Numbered from the stretch's first letter, positions 54,673-63,207 are shown. The stretch is 64,000 bases of DNA from AC2028 sp002373595 (GCA_946616365.1 CAMOIX010000007.1:17744-81743); one strand, 5' to 3'. Program-made: numbers and translations. The notes: a model not told the origin generated them from the sequence alone.

Positions 54673-55350
54673 TCACATTCCAAATTTTCTATATGGGAAT
54701 TTTTCTTGTATCAAAAATTTATTCTTTAATCTATCAGCATAAAGGTCATATCCGTATTCATATTTTGTCCAAACGGCGTTTGCTACATAATCGGCAGCTT
54801 GTATTACATATGCATCCTCTGAATCCGAATCAAGATAGAGTACGTCTAAGTTAATATCCAAATCTTGTTCGTAGTTAAACTGAATTTTAATATAGTCAGC
54901 AAATGAATTAAGCGATGTGATCTTAGTAGTATGATTGTCACACAGGATGTGTATTGTTGTTCCTGAATCCGCCTTTGATATCATACGCGTAAGTAATATT
55001 TTCGAAAGATAATTATACATTATATTTTTATCTTTCATTAAAGTCTCTTTTGCATATTTTTTGTCCAGAACTATATACGAAATTGATACCTCTTTCGATG
55101 CGATACATTCTAAAATATGATACTTAACACAAGGATGTGCGTCTTTAGCTTTTATTTCATGCGAATGCCCCTGAATGATTTCTGGAAACATTTGACGCGC
55201 AATGCCCAGTTTTCGTTCCATAATATTGTGAAGTGATTTATACGAATGCGTATCAATACATGCGATTACAAAATATCTCCCGGAAGAACCAAGATTGCCC
55301 GATTCATCAAATATAATGCATCGTTCATTGCGATAGGTGTACCTACTCAC
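54673..55350 (-). CDS. DUF3800 domain protein
   Basis: 225 aa, soluble. The N-terminal IIFDESGNLGSSGRYFVIA has the DESG motif and the C-terminal VLYLDSDSEDAYVIQAADYV carries conserved acidic residues. Together these define DUF3800, a family with an RNase H-like fold and often carried on mobile or defence-related DNA. Start is GTG 55350 with GGAG six bases ahead. Base composition is clearly more AT-rich than the neighbours and the gene lies between imperfect inverted repeats beside a tRNA, which suggests horizontal gain. No partner gene is present. Confidence 0.85.
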   Translation of the reverse strand: MSRYTYRNERCIIFDESGNLGSSGRYFVIACIDTHSYKSLHNIMERKLGIARQMFPEIIQGHSHEIKAKDAHPCVKYHILECIASKEVSISYIVLDKKYAKETLMKDKNIMYNYLSKILLTRMISKADSGTTIHILCDNHTTKITSLNSFADYIKIQFNYEQDLDINLDVLYLDSDSEDAYVIQAADYVANAVWTKYEYGYDLYADRLKNKFLIQEKFPYRKFGM

Positions 55351-55450
55351 ATTTTACTCCTTTAACAAGAATGAACTTATTGTATCACATGTTTTCCTTA
55401 CAAGAAAGGTATTATTCCTGTAAAATTTGATTTTGGAATTATTACATCAC

Positions 55451-55491
55451 AAAAATCCACCCTAACCGTTTTCGGGTTTGGGTGGATTTTT
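55451..55491. terminator. Bidirectional terminator
   Basis: Perfect 12-base stem AAAAATCCACCC/GGGTGGATTTTT (55451-55462 with 55480-55491) with A and T runs on both sides. It can end the alpha/beta hydrolase transcript (minus strand) before the DUF3800 gene. The rest of 55351-55678 holds the right inverted repeat and no gene. Confidence 0.85.
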
Positions 55492-55501
55492 ATGTTTTGT
55501 C

Positions 55502-55537
55502 TAACTTAATGACATTGCTATATAACGGGGCTATTTT
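55502..55537. repeat. Right imperfect inverted repeat of the DUF3800 insert
   Basis: Partner of 54284-54318 in inverse orientation, starting TAACTTAATGACATTGC and ending GGGGCTATTTTT. The two ends enclose about 1.25 kb with the DUF3800 gene. Confidence 0.6.
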
Positions 55538-55678
55538 TTTGCACATTTTTAAGGAGAACTATGGCAATTATATAGAACAAAGCAACCGGACAATATGAAA
55601 AGATATCTCAGCACATCATGAGACTTTTGTTGATCGGAAAAATTTATACATCTGGTATAGCATCTTCAAAAAACCTGA

Positions 55679-56230
55679 TCAGTCCAGGAATTTGTCGCTG
55701 ATCGCCATTACATCTTTCAGGATGTCTATATCCGTCAGTACATCCCCGGTTTCTATCGAATGATTTGCCTTCGGATATACATGCAAAGGAATGCCTTTCT
55801 CTTCCGCTCTTTTGCGAGCCTCCTCAACAGCGGCGACAGGATCTTCATCCCCCATAAATGCAACAACTCTGTCCGTGGCATATTCATAAGCTTCAAGCAC
55901 GGGCGTGTACCATATCTGATATGGATTCAGACCTTTCTCAGCGGCATATCTCGCTCCCACAATGGTCCCGAAGCTCTTTTCGATAAACGCTACCGAGTCG
56001 TATTCATCAAAATCCAATTCATCAAGGTGTTCCGTCGCATAAGCAAATGCCTTTCCCGCAACAGCATTCATTTCTTCCTTGCTGCGGTAATTCACTCCGT
56101 CAAAAAATCTGTCATAATCAACAGATATCACATCATACCCTTTCTTTACCGCTATCTTGGAAGCATAATGAAGCAAGGGTTTATCCTTGGTATAGCCTGT
56201 CCCGGGTAAAATGATCGCAAGTTTCTTCAT
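55679..56230 (-). CDS. Small alpha/beta hydrolase-fold protein
   Basis: 183 aa. LAIILPGTGYTKDKPLLHYA forms the oxyanion-side turn, FIEKSFGTIVGARYA holds a probable nucleophile Ser (about 90) in a non-standard elbow (K-S-F-G with Glu instead of the usual first Gly), MGDEDP gives the Asp and YPKANHSIET the His (about 160). All three catalytic residues are thus present. Substrate unknown. GAGAGGA precedes ATG 56230. It stands alone between a 45-base gap and the bidirectional terminator. Confidence 0.82.
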   Translation of the reverse strand: MKKLAIILPGTGYTKDKPLLHYASKIAVKKGYDVISVDYDRFFDGVNYRSKEEMNAVAGKAFAYATEHLDELDFDEYDSVAFIEKSFGTIVGARYAAEKGLNPYQIWYTPVLEAYEYATDRVVAFMGDEDPVAAVEEARKRAEEKGIPLHVYPKANHSIETGDVLTDIDILKDVMAISDKFLD

Positions 56231-56275
56231 GATACAATCCTCTCACATTACATATTCAGATTTATAAAAGTCGGA

Positions 56276-56986
56276 TCACTTAAGATACTCTACGAAATCA
56301 ACAAAACTCTTGAGCCAAAGGGTTCCGAAAAAGATCACTTCCGCCCAGTGAACCATAACCTCGGGCTCCATGCTCTTAGATGAGCGAAGCTTCTCCCAGC
56401 AGTCGCTGATAACGCATACGAGCAGAAGGGCTATAAGATACCGGCAGATATTAACGGTGCCGGAAAAGATCCATATCATAAATGCCAGGATCGTCGCAAT
56501 GACGATAACAGGAATATACCATTTCGAAAACTTCTTAAAAGTAAGAGCTCCGAGCATGAGTATCATCATCGGTATAAGGACCTGAACATATGAGAGCAGA
56601 TCGCTCGCCCAGTATGCCAGTCCCGCAGTCCACTTGAATCCGAATGTATCATCCCTTAATCTGAAGAGATAATCAAAATCCGAAAGTTTGGAGAGATATG
56701 ATATCGAAAGATGCGGCACAAAAGCTGCATACATTACAATAAATCTCGTCAGGCTTCCAAACTTCCAGCGTCTCATGACAAGCAGACATACTGCTGTGAC
56801 AGCCGAGAAAATGAGCGCTCCGGATATAGCGGAAGTCACTTTAAAACTCTTAGATGTAAAACCATACTCGACAAAAGCAAACGCCAGTATCGTGATGATC
56901 ACAGCGGAAAGGACTATCTTGTAGCTTTCCCCGAACAGCTCCTTGGGAGTCTTATTCGGGAGTCTGAAACTTTTCTTTTCTTTCAT
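56276..56986 (-). CDS. Polytopic membrane protein of unknown function
   Basis: 236 aa with about six predicted helices and a short basic N-terminus. No family recognised. It starts with ATG 56986 overlapping the stop of the larger membrane protein (ATGA), so the two are co-translated and probably act together. The ribosome site is weak. Confidence 0.7.
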   Translation of the reverse strand: MKEKKSFRLPNKTPKELFGESYKIVLSAVIITILAFAFVEYGFTSKSFKVTSAISGALIFSAVTAVCLLVMRRWKFGSLTRFIVMYAAFVPHLSISYLSKLSDFDYLFRLRDDTFGFKWTAGLAYWASDLLSYVQVLIPMMILMLGALTFKKFSKWYIPVIVIATILAFMIWIFSGTVNICRYLIALLLVCVISDCWEKLRSSKSMEPEVMVHWAEVIFFGTLWLKSFVDFVEYLK

Positions 56987-58086
56987 ATTACACCCGAACT
57001 TTCTCCAAAGATGCAGATTATATCAAACATTATCATTATGAGAAGAAGAGCATATCCGTAGAGCCTGTTCTTCTTTTCGTAGTAATTCATCTGGTAGAAA
57101 ACACCGCAGAAAGCGGCAAGGCTTAAAACTATGCATCCGACATGCGCTCCGTTACCCGAGACGCCGGGGATCACGCGGAGTATGAGACAGTAAATTACGG
57201 ACAGACCGAGTACCACTGTCATCATTATCTGCGATATGGTAAGCCAGCCTCCCGTTCTGAGGAGGATCGCCAGTACCACGAGCAGAAGGACTACGGCAGG
57301 GAATATCTCCGCCTGTATAAAGTCGATCCTGATAATGGAATCCGCAGTATAATTGCCCGGTGCCGACATAAACGCGATAACGCCCGCAGCGGATCCGGCA
57401 GCACCGAGTATCATTCTCTTCTTGATATATTTGTGGAGGAGGAGCCTGTCCAGAACCATGGAAAACAGCGCTGTAAACAGGCATATCACACCATAGGAAG
57501 CGTTAAATGCTCCGGCCAAAAGACCGCAGGCAAAGATAAATATGCCTTCCTTGGTTGAGGGTTCCTCTCTGAACTCATCGAGAAGCCTGCAGTAATACAT
57601 CACAAACAACAGCATGAATATCGCGGGAAGGAAATATAACACGGTTCCAAACTCCCAGAAATAGCTGAGTTCCCACGTATCATTAAGCGCTATGAGTATC
57701 GAAAGTGCAAATGTGGTAAAGAAAAATCTCTGTCTCTTGCCGGTAACGGTCAGACATATGAGTACTGCCACGGAGAGCATGAGCAGAGTGTTAAAGATAT
57801 TCGCAAAGCCCTCTCCCGCAAGAAGAACAAGTTGCAATACAGCAAGCCCTATCATACTTCCGCCGGAATTCTTAAAGCAGTATGACAGATTGGCAAATAT
57901 ATCGGAAATCGACTTTAGATCCTCACCTGTAGACATATTCTTAAGGTAATCAAGATCCTCAAGTCTGAAGAAATATTTACGCTGATGGTAGAAAATAATC
58001 CCTCCGAGCAAGAGTGCTCCGAGAGCCAGGAATACTTTCATTCCCGTAGAAGTTCTGACGTTTTCTTCGATTCCGTTTTCTTTCAT
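56983..58086 (-). CDS. Polytopic membrane protein, DUF6056-like
   Basis: 367 aa, about ten helices. After the first helix, a soluble loop (FRLEDLDYLKNMSTGEDLKS, about 36-55) precedes the second hydrophobic block, and NDTWELSYFWEFGTVLYFLP (about 160-180) lies between helices. This layout recalls DUF6056/GT-C-like envelope proteins, but the resemblance is by eye only. It has its own promoter at 58125-58153 and a hairpin in its leader. Possible role in a surface glycan. Confidence 0.65.
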   Translation of the reverse strand: MKENGIEENVRTSTGMKVFLALGALLLGGIIFYHQRKYFFRLEDLDYLKNMSTGEDLKSISDIFANLSYCFKNSGGSMIGLAVLQLVLLAGEGFANIFNTLLMLSVAVLICLTVTGKRQRFFFTTFALSILIALNDTWELSYFWEFGTVLYFLPAIFMLLFVMYYCRLLDEFREEPSTKEGIFIFACGLLAGAFNASYGVICLFTALFSMVLDRLLLHKYIKKRMILGAAGSAAGVIAFMSAPGNYTADSIIRIDFIQAEIFPAVVLLLVVLAILLRTGGWLTISQIMMTVVLGLSVIYCLILRVIPGVSGNGAHVGCIVLSLAAFCGVFYQMNYYEKKNRLYGYALLLIMIMFDIICIFGESSGVI

Positions 58087-58095
58087 AATAAATGA

Positions 58096-58119
58096 GGAAT
58101 ATGCCTAATCGCATATTCC
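58096..58119. repeat. Perfect nine-base stem in the leader of the DUF6056-like gene
   Basis: GGAATATGC/GCATATTCC around a six-base loop. It lies between the -10 box (58125) and the start codon (58086), so it would form the very 5' end of that mRNA. It could also serve as a weak terminator for the uronate operon, though no T run follows. Confidence 0.5.
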
Positions 58120-58124
58120 CCATA

Positions 58125-58153
58125 ATTTTACTTACTTATTAAATTATTGTCAA
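58125..58153 (-). promoter_or_regulatory. Promoter of the membrane-protein pair
   Basis: Minus strand: consensus TTGACA (58148-58153), 17-base spacer, TAAAAT (58125-58130). The -35 directly abuts the stop codon of the sugar kinase gene (58154). Confidence 0.78.
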
Positions 58154-59185
58154 TTATCTCTGAACTCGTCCCGAAGCGTCTCCGCCTGCGAGAGTCTCTA
58201 CTTCCTTCCTGGATACGAGGTTAAAGTCGCCGGGGATAGTATGCTTAAGCGCCGATGCAGCAACACCGAATTCAAGAGCAGCCCTGAAATCCTTACCATC
58301 GAGCATTCCGCAGATAACACCGCCCGCAAAGGAATCTCCTCCTCCGACACGGTCTACGATCGGGTGGATGCTGTACTCCTTGGAGTGATAGAACTCCTTG
58401 GTATCACGGGAATAAATGCACGCTGACCAACCATTGTCAGATGCGCTGTGAGATACACGGAGCGAAGAGATGCAGTACTCAAAATTGTAATCCGCTACCA
58501 TCTGCTCAAATATGCTCTTATATCCCGCAAGCTCAAGGTCTCCGCTCGTAACGTCCGTCTTTCCGGGCTTATATCCGAGAACGAGCTCTGCATCCTCCTC
58601 ATTTCCGATGCAGACATCTACATACTGCATGAGATTCTTCATGACCTTCTGAGCCTTCTCTGAGGTCCAGAGTTTCTTTCTGAAGTTGAGGTCTACGGAC
58701 ACCTTTACTCCTGCCTTCCTGGCAGCTTTGAGCGCGATCTCGGTAAGCTCAGCAGCCGCATCGGATACAGCGGGAGTGATGCCGGTAAAATGGAACCAAT
58801 CCGCTTCCTTAAAGATCTCATCAAAGTTGAAATCCTTCTCGGTCGCAGTCGAAATAGAGGAATGTGCTCTGTCATATACGACCTTGGAAGGTCTCATCGA
58901 TGATCCGCTCTCGAGGTAGTAGATGCCGAGTCTCTCGCCGCAGCGTGCGATATGATCGGTCTTTACATTGTACTTTCTGAGGGCAGCAACAGCGCACTCT
59001 CCAATCTCGTTGTCAGGCACTGCGGTAACGAACTCCGCATTATGTCCGTAATTGGCAAGGGATACGGCTACATTTGCCTCGCCTCCGCCATAATTGATGT
59101 CAAACTCATCCGCCTGGATGAACTTCTCGTTGTTGGGGGTTGAGAGTCTCAGCATGATCTCGCCCATAGTGATTACTTTTGCCAT
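58154..59185 (-). CDS. kdgK: 2-keto-3-deoxygluconate kinase (PfkB family)
   Basis: Phosphorylates 2-keto-3-deoxygluconate to KDPG with ATP, 343 aa. The PfkB N-terminal signature FDINYGGGEANVAVSLANYG is near residue 28 and the C-terminal DRVGGGDSFAGGVICGML near 277 contains the catalytic Asp. Pathway context (eda, kduD, kduI directly upstream) decides between KdgK and other PfkB sugar kinases. AAGGAG lies before ATG 59185. Last gene of the uronate operon. Confidence 0.92.
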   Translation of the reverse strand: MAKVITMGEIMLRLSTPNNEKFIQADEFDINYGGGEANVAVSLANYGHNAEFVTAVPDNEIGECAVAALRKYNVKTDHIARCGERLGIYYLESGSSMRPSKVVYDRAHSSISTATEKDFNFDEIFKEADWFHFTGITPAVSDAAAELTEIALKAARKAGVKVSVDLNFRKKLWTSEKAQKVMKNLMQYVDVCIGNEEDAELVLGYKPGKTDVTSGDLELAGYKSIFEQMVADYNFEYCISSLRVSHSASDNGWSACIYSRDTKEFYHSKEYSIHPIVDRVGGGDSFAGGVICGMLDGKDFRAALEFGVAASALKHTIPGDFNLVSRKEVETLAGGDASGRVQR

Positions 59186-59228
59186 TTGTAAATACTCCTT
59201 ATACTTTGATATTCAAAATAAGACTTTC

Positions 59229-60194
59229 TTATTTCTGCACAAGATGAACTGCGAAGCCCGCGATCTCCTCTTTGATATAGATCGCTTTGAGTTCGCCTTT
59301 AGGGCCTCTCTTTGCGGTATCCTCCGCAAATTCACAGCCGAGCACGGTCGTCATGTAGTTGACGGCTCTCTCGATATAATTGGTACGGATCGCAATATGT
59401 CCGTTCTTTCCGAGATAGGGCTCCTTCATATATTCAACGGCACCTCCCGCAAAGATCGAACTGTTGCCGACCTTAACAGGCATACCGAAGAGGAATCCGA
59501 AACGATTTGCCGCCTTCTCAGCCTCTGCCTCGTTTGCACAGTTTACGCCGACATGTGCGATCTCAAATCCGAGCATGGTCTGAACAGCCTCTCTGGTAAG
59601 CTGCCCGATCTTATCCCACTCACCTGCATTGATGAGGTCACCGGGTACCATCCACGATCCGCCGCAGGCGATGATCTTGGGGAAGTCGAGGTATGAGGTG
59701 AGATTCTTGGCGTTTATACCGCCGGTGGGCATAAACTTCATGTTAACATACGGTGCAGCCATAGCCTTGATCTTGGCAAGTCCTCCCGACTGCTCTGCGG
59801 GGAAGAACTTAACTACATCGAGTCCAAGCTCTATTGCCTGCTCGATATCAGAGGGGCTTGAAGTACCGGGAGTGATGGGCACGCCCTTGTTTATACAATA
59901 CTTAACGGTATTGGGATTAAGTCCGGGGCTTACGATAAACTTCGCACCCGCAGCCACAGCCGCATCAACCTGCTCGCTGTTAAGCACGGTTCCTGCGCCG
60001 ACGCACATATCAGGGAAATTCTCCGTCATGATCTTTATCGCATCAGCTGCCGCTGCCGTCCTGAAGGTAACTTCAGCACAGGGAAGTCCGCCTGCGCAGA
60101 GTGCCTTTGCAAGAGGAAGTGCGTCCTTCGCATCATCGATCTTTACTACGGGTACTATTCCTATCTTACTGATCTTTTCAAGTATGGGTTCCAT
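59229..60194 (-). CDS. eda: KDPG/KHG aldolase fused to a C-terminal VOC-like domain
   Basis: Cleaves KDPG to pyruvate and glyceraldehyde-3-phosphate, 321 aa against about 210 for plain Eda. The aldolase (about 1-205) shows CAEVTFRTAAA, VGAGTVLNSEQVDAA, FIVSPGLNP, and VVKFFPAEQSGG with the Schiff-base Lys, then MPTGGI. Residues about 210-321 (FEIAHVGVNCANEAEAEKAA, KNGHIAIRTNYIERAVNYM) resemble a glyoxalase/VOC module with His at metal-like positions. The function of the added domain is unknown. AAAGGA precedes ATG 60194. Confidence 0.92.
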   Translation of the reverse strand: MEPILEKISKIGIVPVVKIDDAKDALPLAKALCAGGLPCAEVTFRTAAAADAIKIMTENFPDMCVGAGTVLNSEQVDAAVAAGAKFIVSPGLNPNTVKYCINKGVPITPGTSSPSDIEQAIELGLDVVKFFPAEQSGGLAKIKAMAAPYVNMKFMPTGGINAKNLTSYLDFPKIIACGGSWMVPGDLINAGEWDKIGQLTREAVQTMLGFEIAHVGVNCANEAEAEKAANRFGFLFGMPVKVGNSSIFAGGAVEYMKEPYLGKNGHIAIRTNYIERAVNYMTTVLGCEFAEDTAKRGPKGELKAIYIKEEIAGFAVHLVQK

Positions 60195-60245
60195 TTTGAT
60201 TCCTTTCGTTCTCTTATATTGTACAGGTTTGACGCTTTTCTATCA

Positions 60246-61112
60246 TCAGTCCTTTACTTTTATGTCTCCTTCAACCTCGATCTCATCAGCAAACTTCGAC
60301 TCGTCGAGATTGCTGGGATCCTGGCCGATGTATGCCGAGATTCCTCCGTCGATGTAGACAACCTGACCGTTGATGAAGTCAGACGCAGGTGATGCGAGGA
60401 ATACTGCGAGTCCCATGAGATCCTCGGTATGTCCCCAACGCTGTGCGGGTGTCTTGGAACGGATGAAACGATCGAAAGGATGCATCGATCCGTCTGCCTG
60501 CTTCTCGCGAAGAGGAGCAGTCTGAGGAGTTGCGATATATCCGGGTCCGATCGCATTGCACTGGATATTATACTGTCCGTACTCGGAACAGATATTTCTC
60601 GTGAGCATCTTAAGTCCGCCCTTTGCAGCTGCATATGCGGAAACGGTCTCGCGTCCGAACTCACTCATCATCGAGCATGCATTTATGATCTTGCCGCTTC
60701 TCTGCTCGATCATATGAGGAAGCACTGCTTTGGAACAGATGAAGGGACCGGTAAGGTCGATGTCGATAACGAGCTGCCAATCCTGCAGACTCATCTCGGT
60801 CATAGGGATCCTCTTGATGATACCTGCATTGTTTACAAGGATATCGATAGGTCCTACATTCTTCTCGACTTCCTTAACGAAGTTATTAACCTGATCCTCC
60901 TTGGTTACATCGCAGATCATTCCGAAAGCATCGATGCCTGCTTTCTTGTACTCTTCCATTCCTCTCTCGAAATTCTCAGGGTTGATATCATTGAAAACTA
61001 TCCTGGCTCCTGCCTCAGCGTATGCTTTTGCATATGCCATTCCGAGTCCGTATGACGCTCCGGTGATCCAAGCCACCTTGCCATCAAGTCTGAATTTCTC
61101 CATTACTCCCAT
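60246..61112 (-). CDS. kduD: 2-keto-3-deoxygluconate (5-keto) dehydrogenase, SDR family
   Basis: Reduces 3-deoxy-D-glycero-2,5-hexodiulosonate to 2-keto-3-deoxygluconate in pectin breakdown, 288 aa. Classical SDR: TGASYGLGMAYAKAY (cofactor loop, about 17), NNAGI (about 93), Ser of INACSMMSEFG, and YAAAKGG catalytic Tyr/Lys (about 160). A C-terminal extension of about 25 residues (LDESKFADEIEVEGDIKVKD) goes beyond the usual KduD length of about 255. Ribosome site GAGGAGG lies eight bases before ATG 61112. Confidence 0.92.
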   Translation of the reverse strand: MGVMEKFRLDGKVAWITGASYGLGMAYAKAYAEAGARIVFNDINPENFERGMEEYKKAGIDAFGMICDVTKEDQVNNFVKEVEKNVGPIDILVNNAGIIKRIPMTEMSLQDWQLVIDIDLTGPFICSKAVLPHMIEQRSGKIINACSMMSEFGRETVSAYAAAKGGLKMLTRNICSEYGQYNIQCNAIGPGYIATPQTAPLREKQADGSMHPFDRFIRSKTPAQRWGHTEDLMGLAVFLASPASDFINGQVVYIDGGISAYIGQDPSNLDESKFADEIEVEGDIKVKD

Positions 61113-61130
61113 TTGCTTTTCCTCCTCATA

Positions 61131-61991
61131 TCAAAGCAGATCCTGATTTCTCACATCATCCATATCATCAAAGTCCTGATTCTCTCCGACCATTCCCCAG
61201 ATGAAAGTATACGCCTGCGATCCGCATCCCGAGTGGATCGACCAGCTGGGGCTGATGACAGCCTGCTCATTGCGCATAATGATATGTCTGGTCTGTTGGG
61301 GCTCTCCCATGAAATGCATTACGAATGCGTCCTCGGGAATATCGAAGTAGAGATATACCTCCATCCTTCTGTCATGCGTATGGCAGGGCATTGTATTCCA
61401 TACGCTTCCGGGCTTGAGGCAGGTCATACCCATCTCGAGCTGGCAGGTCTCAACCTGTCCGGGAAGGATGTATTTATTGATCACTCTGTGATTGGACTCT
61501 TCCATACTGCCGAGTTCTTTCTTGTTCTCGGGCTTGATGATGACAACTCCGTCCGCAGGCTCTCCCTCGGGCTTGATGAGAACTGTGGGGCAGGTCCTGT
61601 GTGCGGGTGCTGAATTAAGATAGAACTTTGCGGGAACATTTACATCGTCACTCTCAAAGATGATGTCCTTCGTTCCCATTCCGATGTACATTCCCTCTTT
61701 GGTGCCGACGTGTATCTTCTTTCCGTCAACCGTGATGCTTCCGGGGCCTCCTATATTGATGACTCCAAGCTCTCTTCTCTCGCAGAAATACCGGGCTCTG
61801 AGTTCATCTCCTGCAGTGAGTTTAAGAGGTGAAACCGGAACAGCCGATCCGGTGATGATCCTGTCTATATGGCTATAGACAAGCTTGATCTCGCCTTTCT
61901 TAAAAAGATCGTCTATGAGATATTCCTCACGAAGACGCTCCGTTGTGTAATATTTCATGTCTTTGGGTGATGATGCGCATCTTACTTCCAC
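61131..61991 (-). CDS. kduI: 5-keto-4-deoxyuronate isomerase
   Basis: Zinc cupin that isomerises 5-keto-4-deoxyuronate, the product of unsaturated galacturonate, to the KduD substrate; 286 aa, family length. The metal-binding region is seen in MPCHTHDRRMEVYLYFDIPE with two His and Glu, and SWSIHSGCGSQAYTFIWGM with a later His. Start is GTG 61991 with GGAGG eight bases ahead. First gene of the operon kduI-kduD-eda-kdgK, with a palindrome (62032-62048) upstream. Confidence 0.95.
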   Translation of the reverse strand: MEVRCASSPKDMKYYTTERLREEYLIDDLFKKGEIKLVYSHIDRIITGSAVPVSPLKLTAGDELRARYFCERRELGVINIGGPGSITVDGKKIHVGTKEGMYIGMGTKDIIFESDDVNVPAKFYLNSAPAHRTCPTVLIKPEGEPADGVVIIKPENKKELGSMEESNHRVINKYILPGQVETCQLEMGMTCLKPGSVWNTMPCHTHDRRMEVYLYFDIPEDAFVMHFMGEPQQTRHIIMRNEQAVISPSWSIHSGCGSQAYTFIWGMVGENQDFDDMDDVRNQDLL

Positions 61992-62031
61992 TTGTATTTC
62001 CTCCAGAATTTATTCGGCACAAATTACGCCA

Positions 62032-62048
62032 ATATAGTGAGACTATAT
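62032..62048. promoter_or_regulatory. Perfect palindrome, candidate operator of the uronate operon
   Basis: ATATAGT-3-ACTATAT (17 bases) in the divergent gap between kduI and the pectinesterase gene, 41 bases ahead of kduI. It overlaps a possible -10 (TATATT) of kduI. No regulator gene is in the window; GntR- or LacI-type binding is a guess. Confidence 0.5.
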
Positions 62049-62164
62049 CATAATTTGTTATGCGCGGAAAGCGGAAAATGCGTTAAAAATATGACAAAAT
62101 CAAGGGTTCGCGGCTTTTCGGCATTTGTCAAAATTAATTAATTTTTTAACATATTTTTTTCTGC

Positions 62165-62170
62165 TATAAT
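62165..62170 (+). promoter_or_regulatory. Extended -10 promoter of the pectinesterase gene
   Basis: TATAAT at 62165-62170 preceded by TGC (TGn, extended -10), 45 bases before the start codon. The -35 zone is only T-rich (around 62142-62148). Confidence 0.6.
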
Positions 62171-62214
62171 AATCAAAATTGTATCTAAAAAAAAACAAAC
62201 TGAGGAAAATAATC

Positions 62215-63207
62215 ATGGTCAATTTACGGATATCAAAAACCGATCCGGATACTTTTTCTTCATTCGAAGAAGCAATGCGATCGAAAGAATACCAAAGCAG
62301 CGAGCCCGTATTCATCGAAGTCGATGCCGGTGTCTATGAAGAAAAGGTGGAGATAAGGCGCGGAAATGTGCATATCAAAGGCGCGGGGACAGGTGCGACT
62401 GTCATCTCCTTTGGCAACTATGCGAATATGATCATGGATGACGGTTCAAAACGAGGAACATTCAGATCATATACCTTTATGCTCGACGGCGATGGCAATT
62501 CACTCGAAGATCTGACTATAAGAAACACGGCATTCCCGAGAAAAAAAGTCGCGCAGGCTCTCGCTCTCTATGCGGAGGGAGAACACATCACCGTTAAGAA
62601 CTGCTCTCTCGAGAGTTATCAGGACACGCTCTTTACAGGGCCTCTCCCCGTCTCTCCGGTCAAACCCGGCGGCTTTACCGGGCCAAAGGAAAACGATGAA
62701 AGAAAGCCGAGTCACCAGTTGTATGAAAACTGTCTGATCTGCGGAGATGTGGATTTCATATTCGGAAGTGCGATAGCATTTTTTAAAAACTGTGAGATAA
62801 GATCCTTGAACGGTCTCACTCCTGCGGACCAGGCGCCTTCAAGCAATATACTCGGATATACGACTGCTGCTTCAACTCCCGAAGGGTATAAATACGGATA
62901 TGTATTTGACAGCTGCAGATTCACTTGCGATGGCTGTCCTCCGGAGAGCGTATATCTCGGACGTCCGTGGAGAGATCATTCCAAGACGGTCATCATGAAT
63001 TCATATCTTGGAGAGCACATCCACCGTGCAGGTTTCCACGACTGGGGAAAACCGCAAGCGCATGATACGGTTTTTTATGCTGAATATGAGAATTACGGAC
63101 CGGGTGCAGATACATCCGAACGGGAAGATTATGTACGAACTCTGACTGCGGAGCAGGCTTCGGAATATACCGTGGATAAAGTAATGTCGTATGATCCGCA
63201 AACATAA
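62215..63207 (+). CDS. Pectin methylesterase (CE8), apparently intracellular
   Basis: Removes methyl groups from homogalacturonan, here probably from imported oligomers, since there is no signal peptide; 330 aa. CE8 motifs: SYQDTLF with the conserved Gln-Asp (about 140), CGDVDFIFGSAIAFF with the catalytic Asp (about 182), and LGRPWRDHSKTVIMNSYLG with the conserved Arg-Pro-Trp (about 248). Start 62215 is supported by GAGG nine bases ahead; the upstream ATG at 62179 is only 8 bases beyond the -10 box. Divergent from the kdu operon, with a strong terminator after it. Confidence 0.93.
   Translation: MVNLRISKTDPDTFSSFEEAMRSKEYQSSEPVFIEVDAGVYEEKVEIRRGNVHIKGAGTGATVISFGNYANMIMDDGSKRGTFRSYTFMLDGDGNSLEDLTIRNTAFPRKKVAQALALYAEGEHITVKNCSLESYQDTLFTGPLPVSPVKPGGFTGPKENDERKPSHQLYENCLICGDVDFIFGSAIAFFKNCEIRSLNGLTPADQAPSSNILGYTTAASTPEGYKYGYVFDSCRFTCDGCPPESVYLGRPWRDHSKTVIMNSYLGEHIHRAGFHDWGKPQAHDTVFYAEYENYGPGADTSEREDYVRTLTAEQASEYTVDKVMSYDPQT

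Noticed and set aside
62100..62315. 71-residue frame on the minus strand across the kduI-pectinesterase gap
   Set aside because: Low-complexity Phe/Lys-rich product made from the AT-rich promoter region; runs antisense into the pectinesterase.
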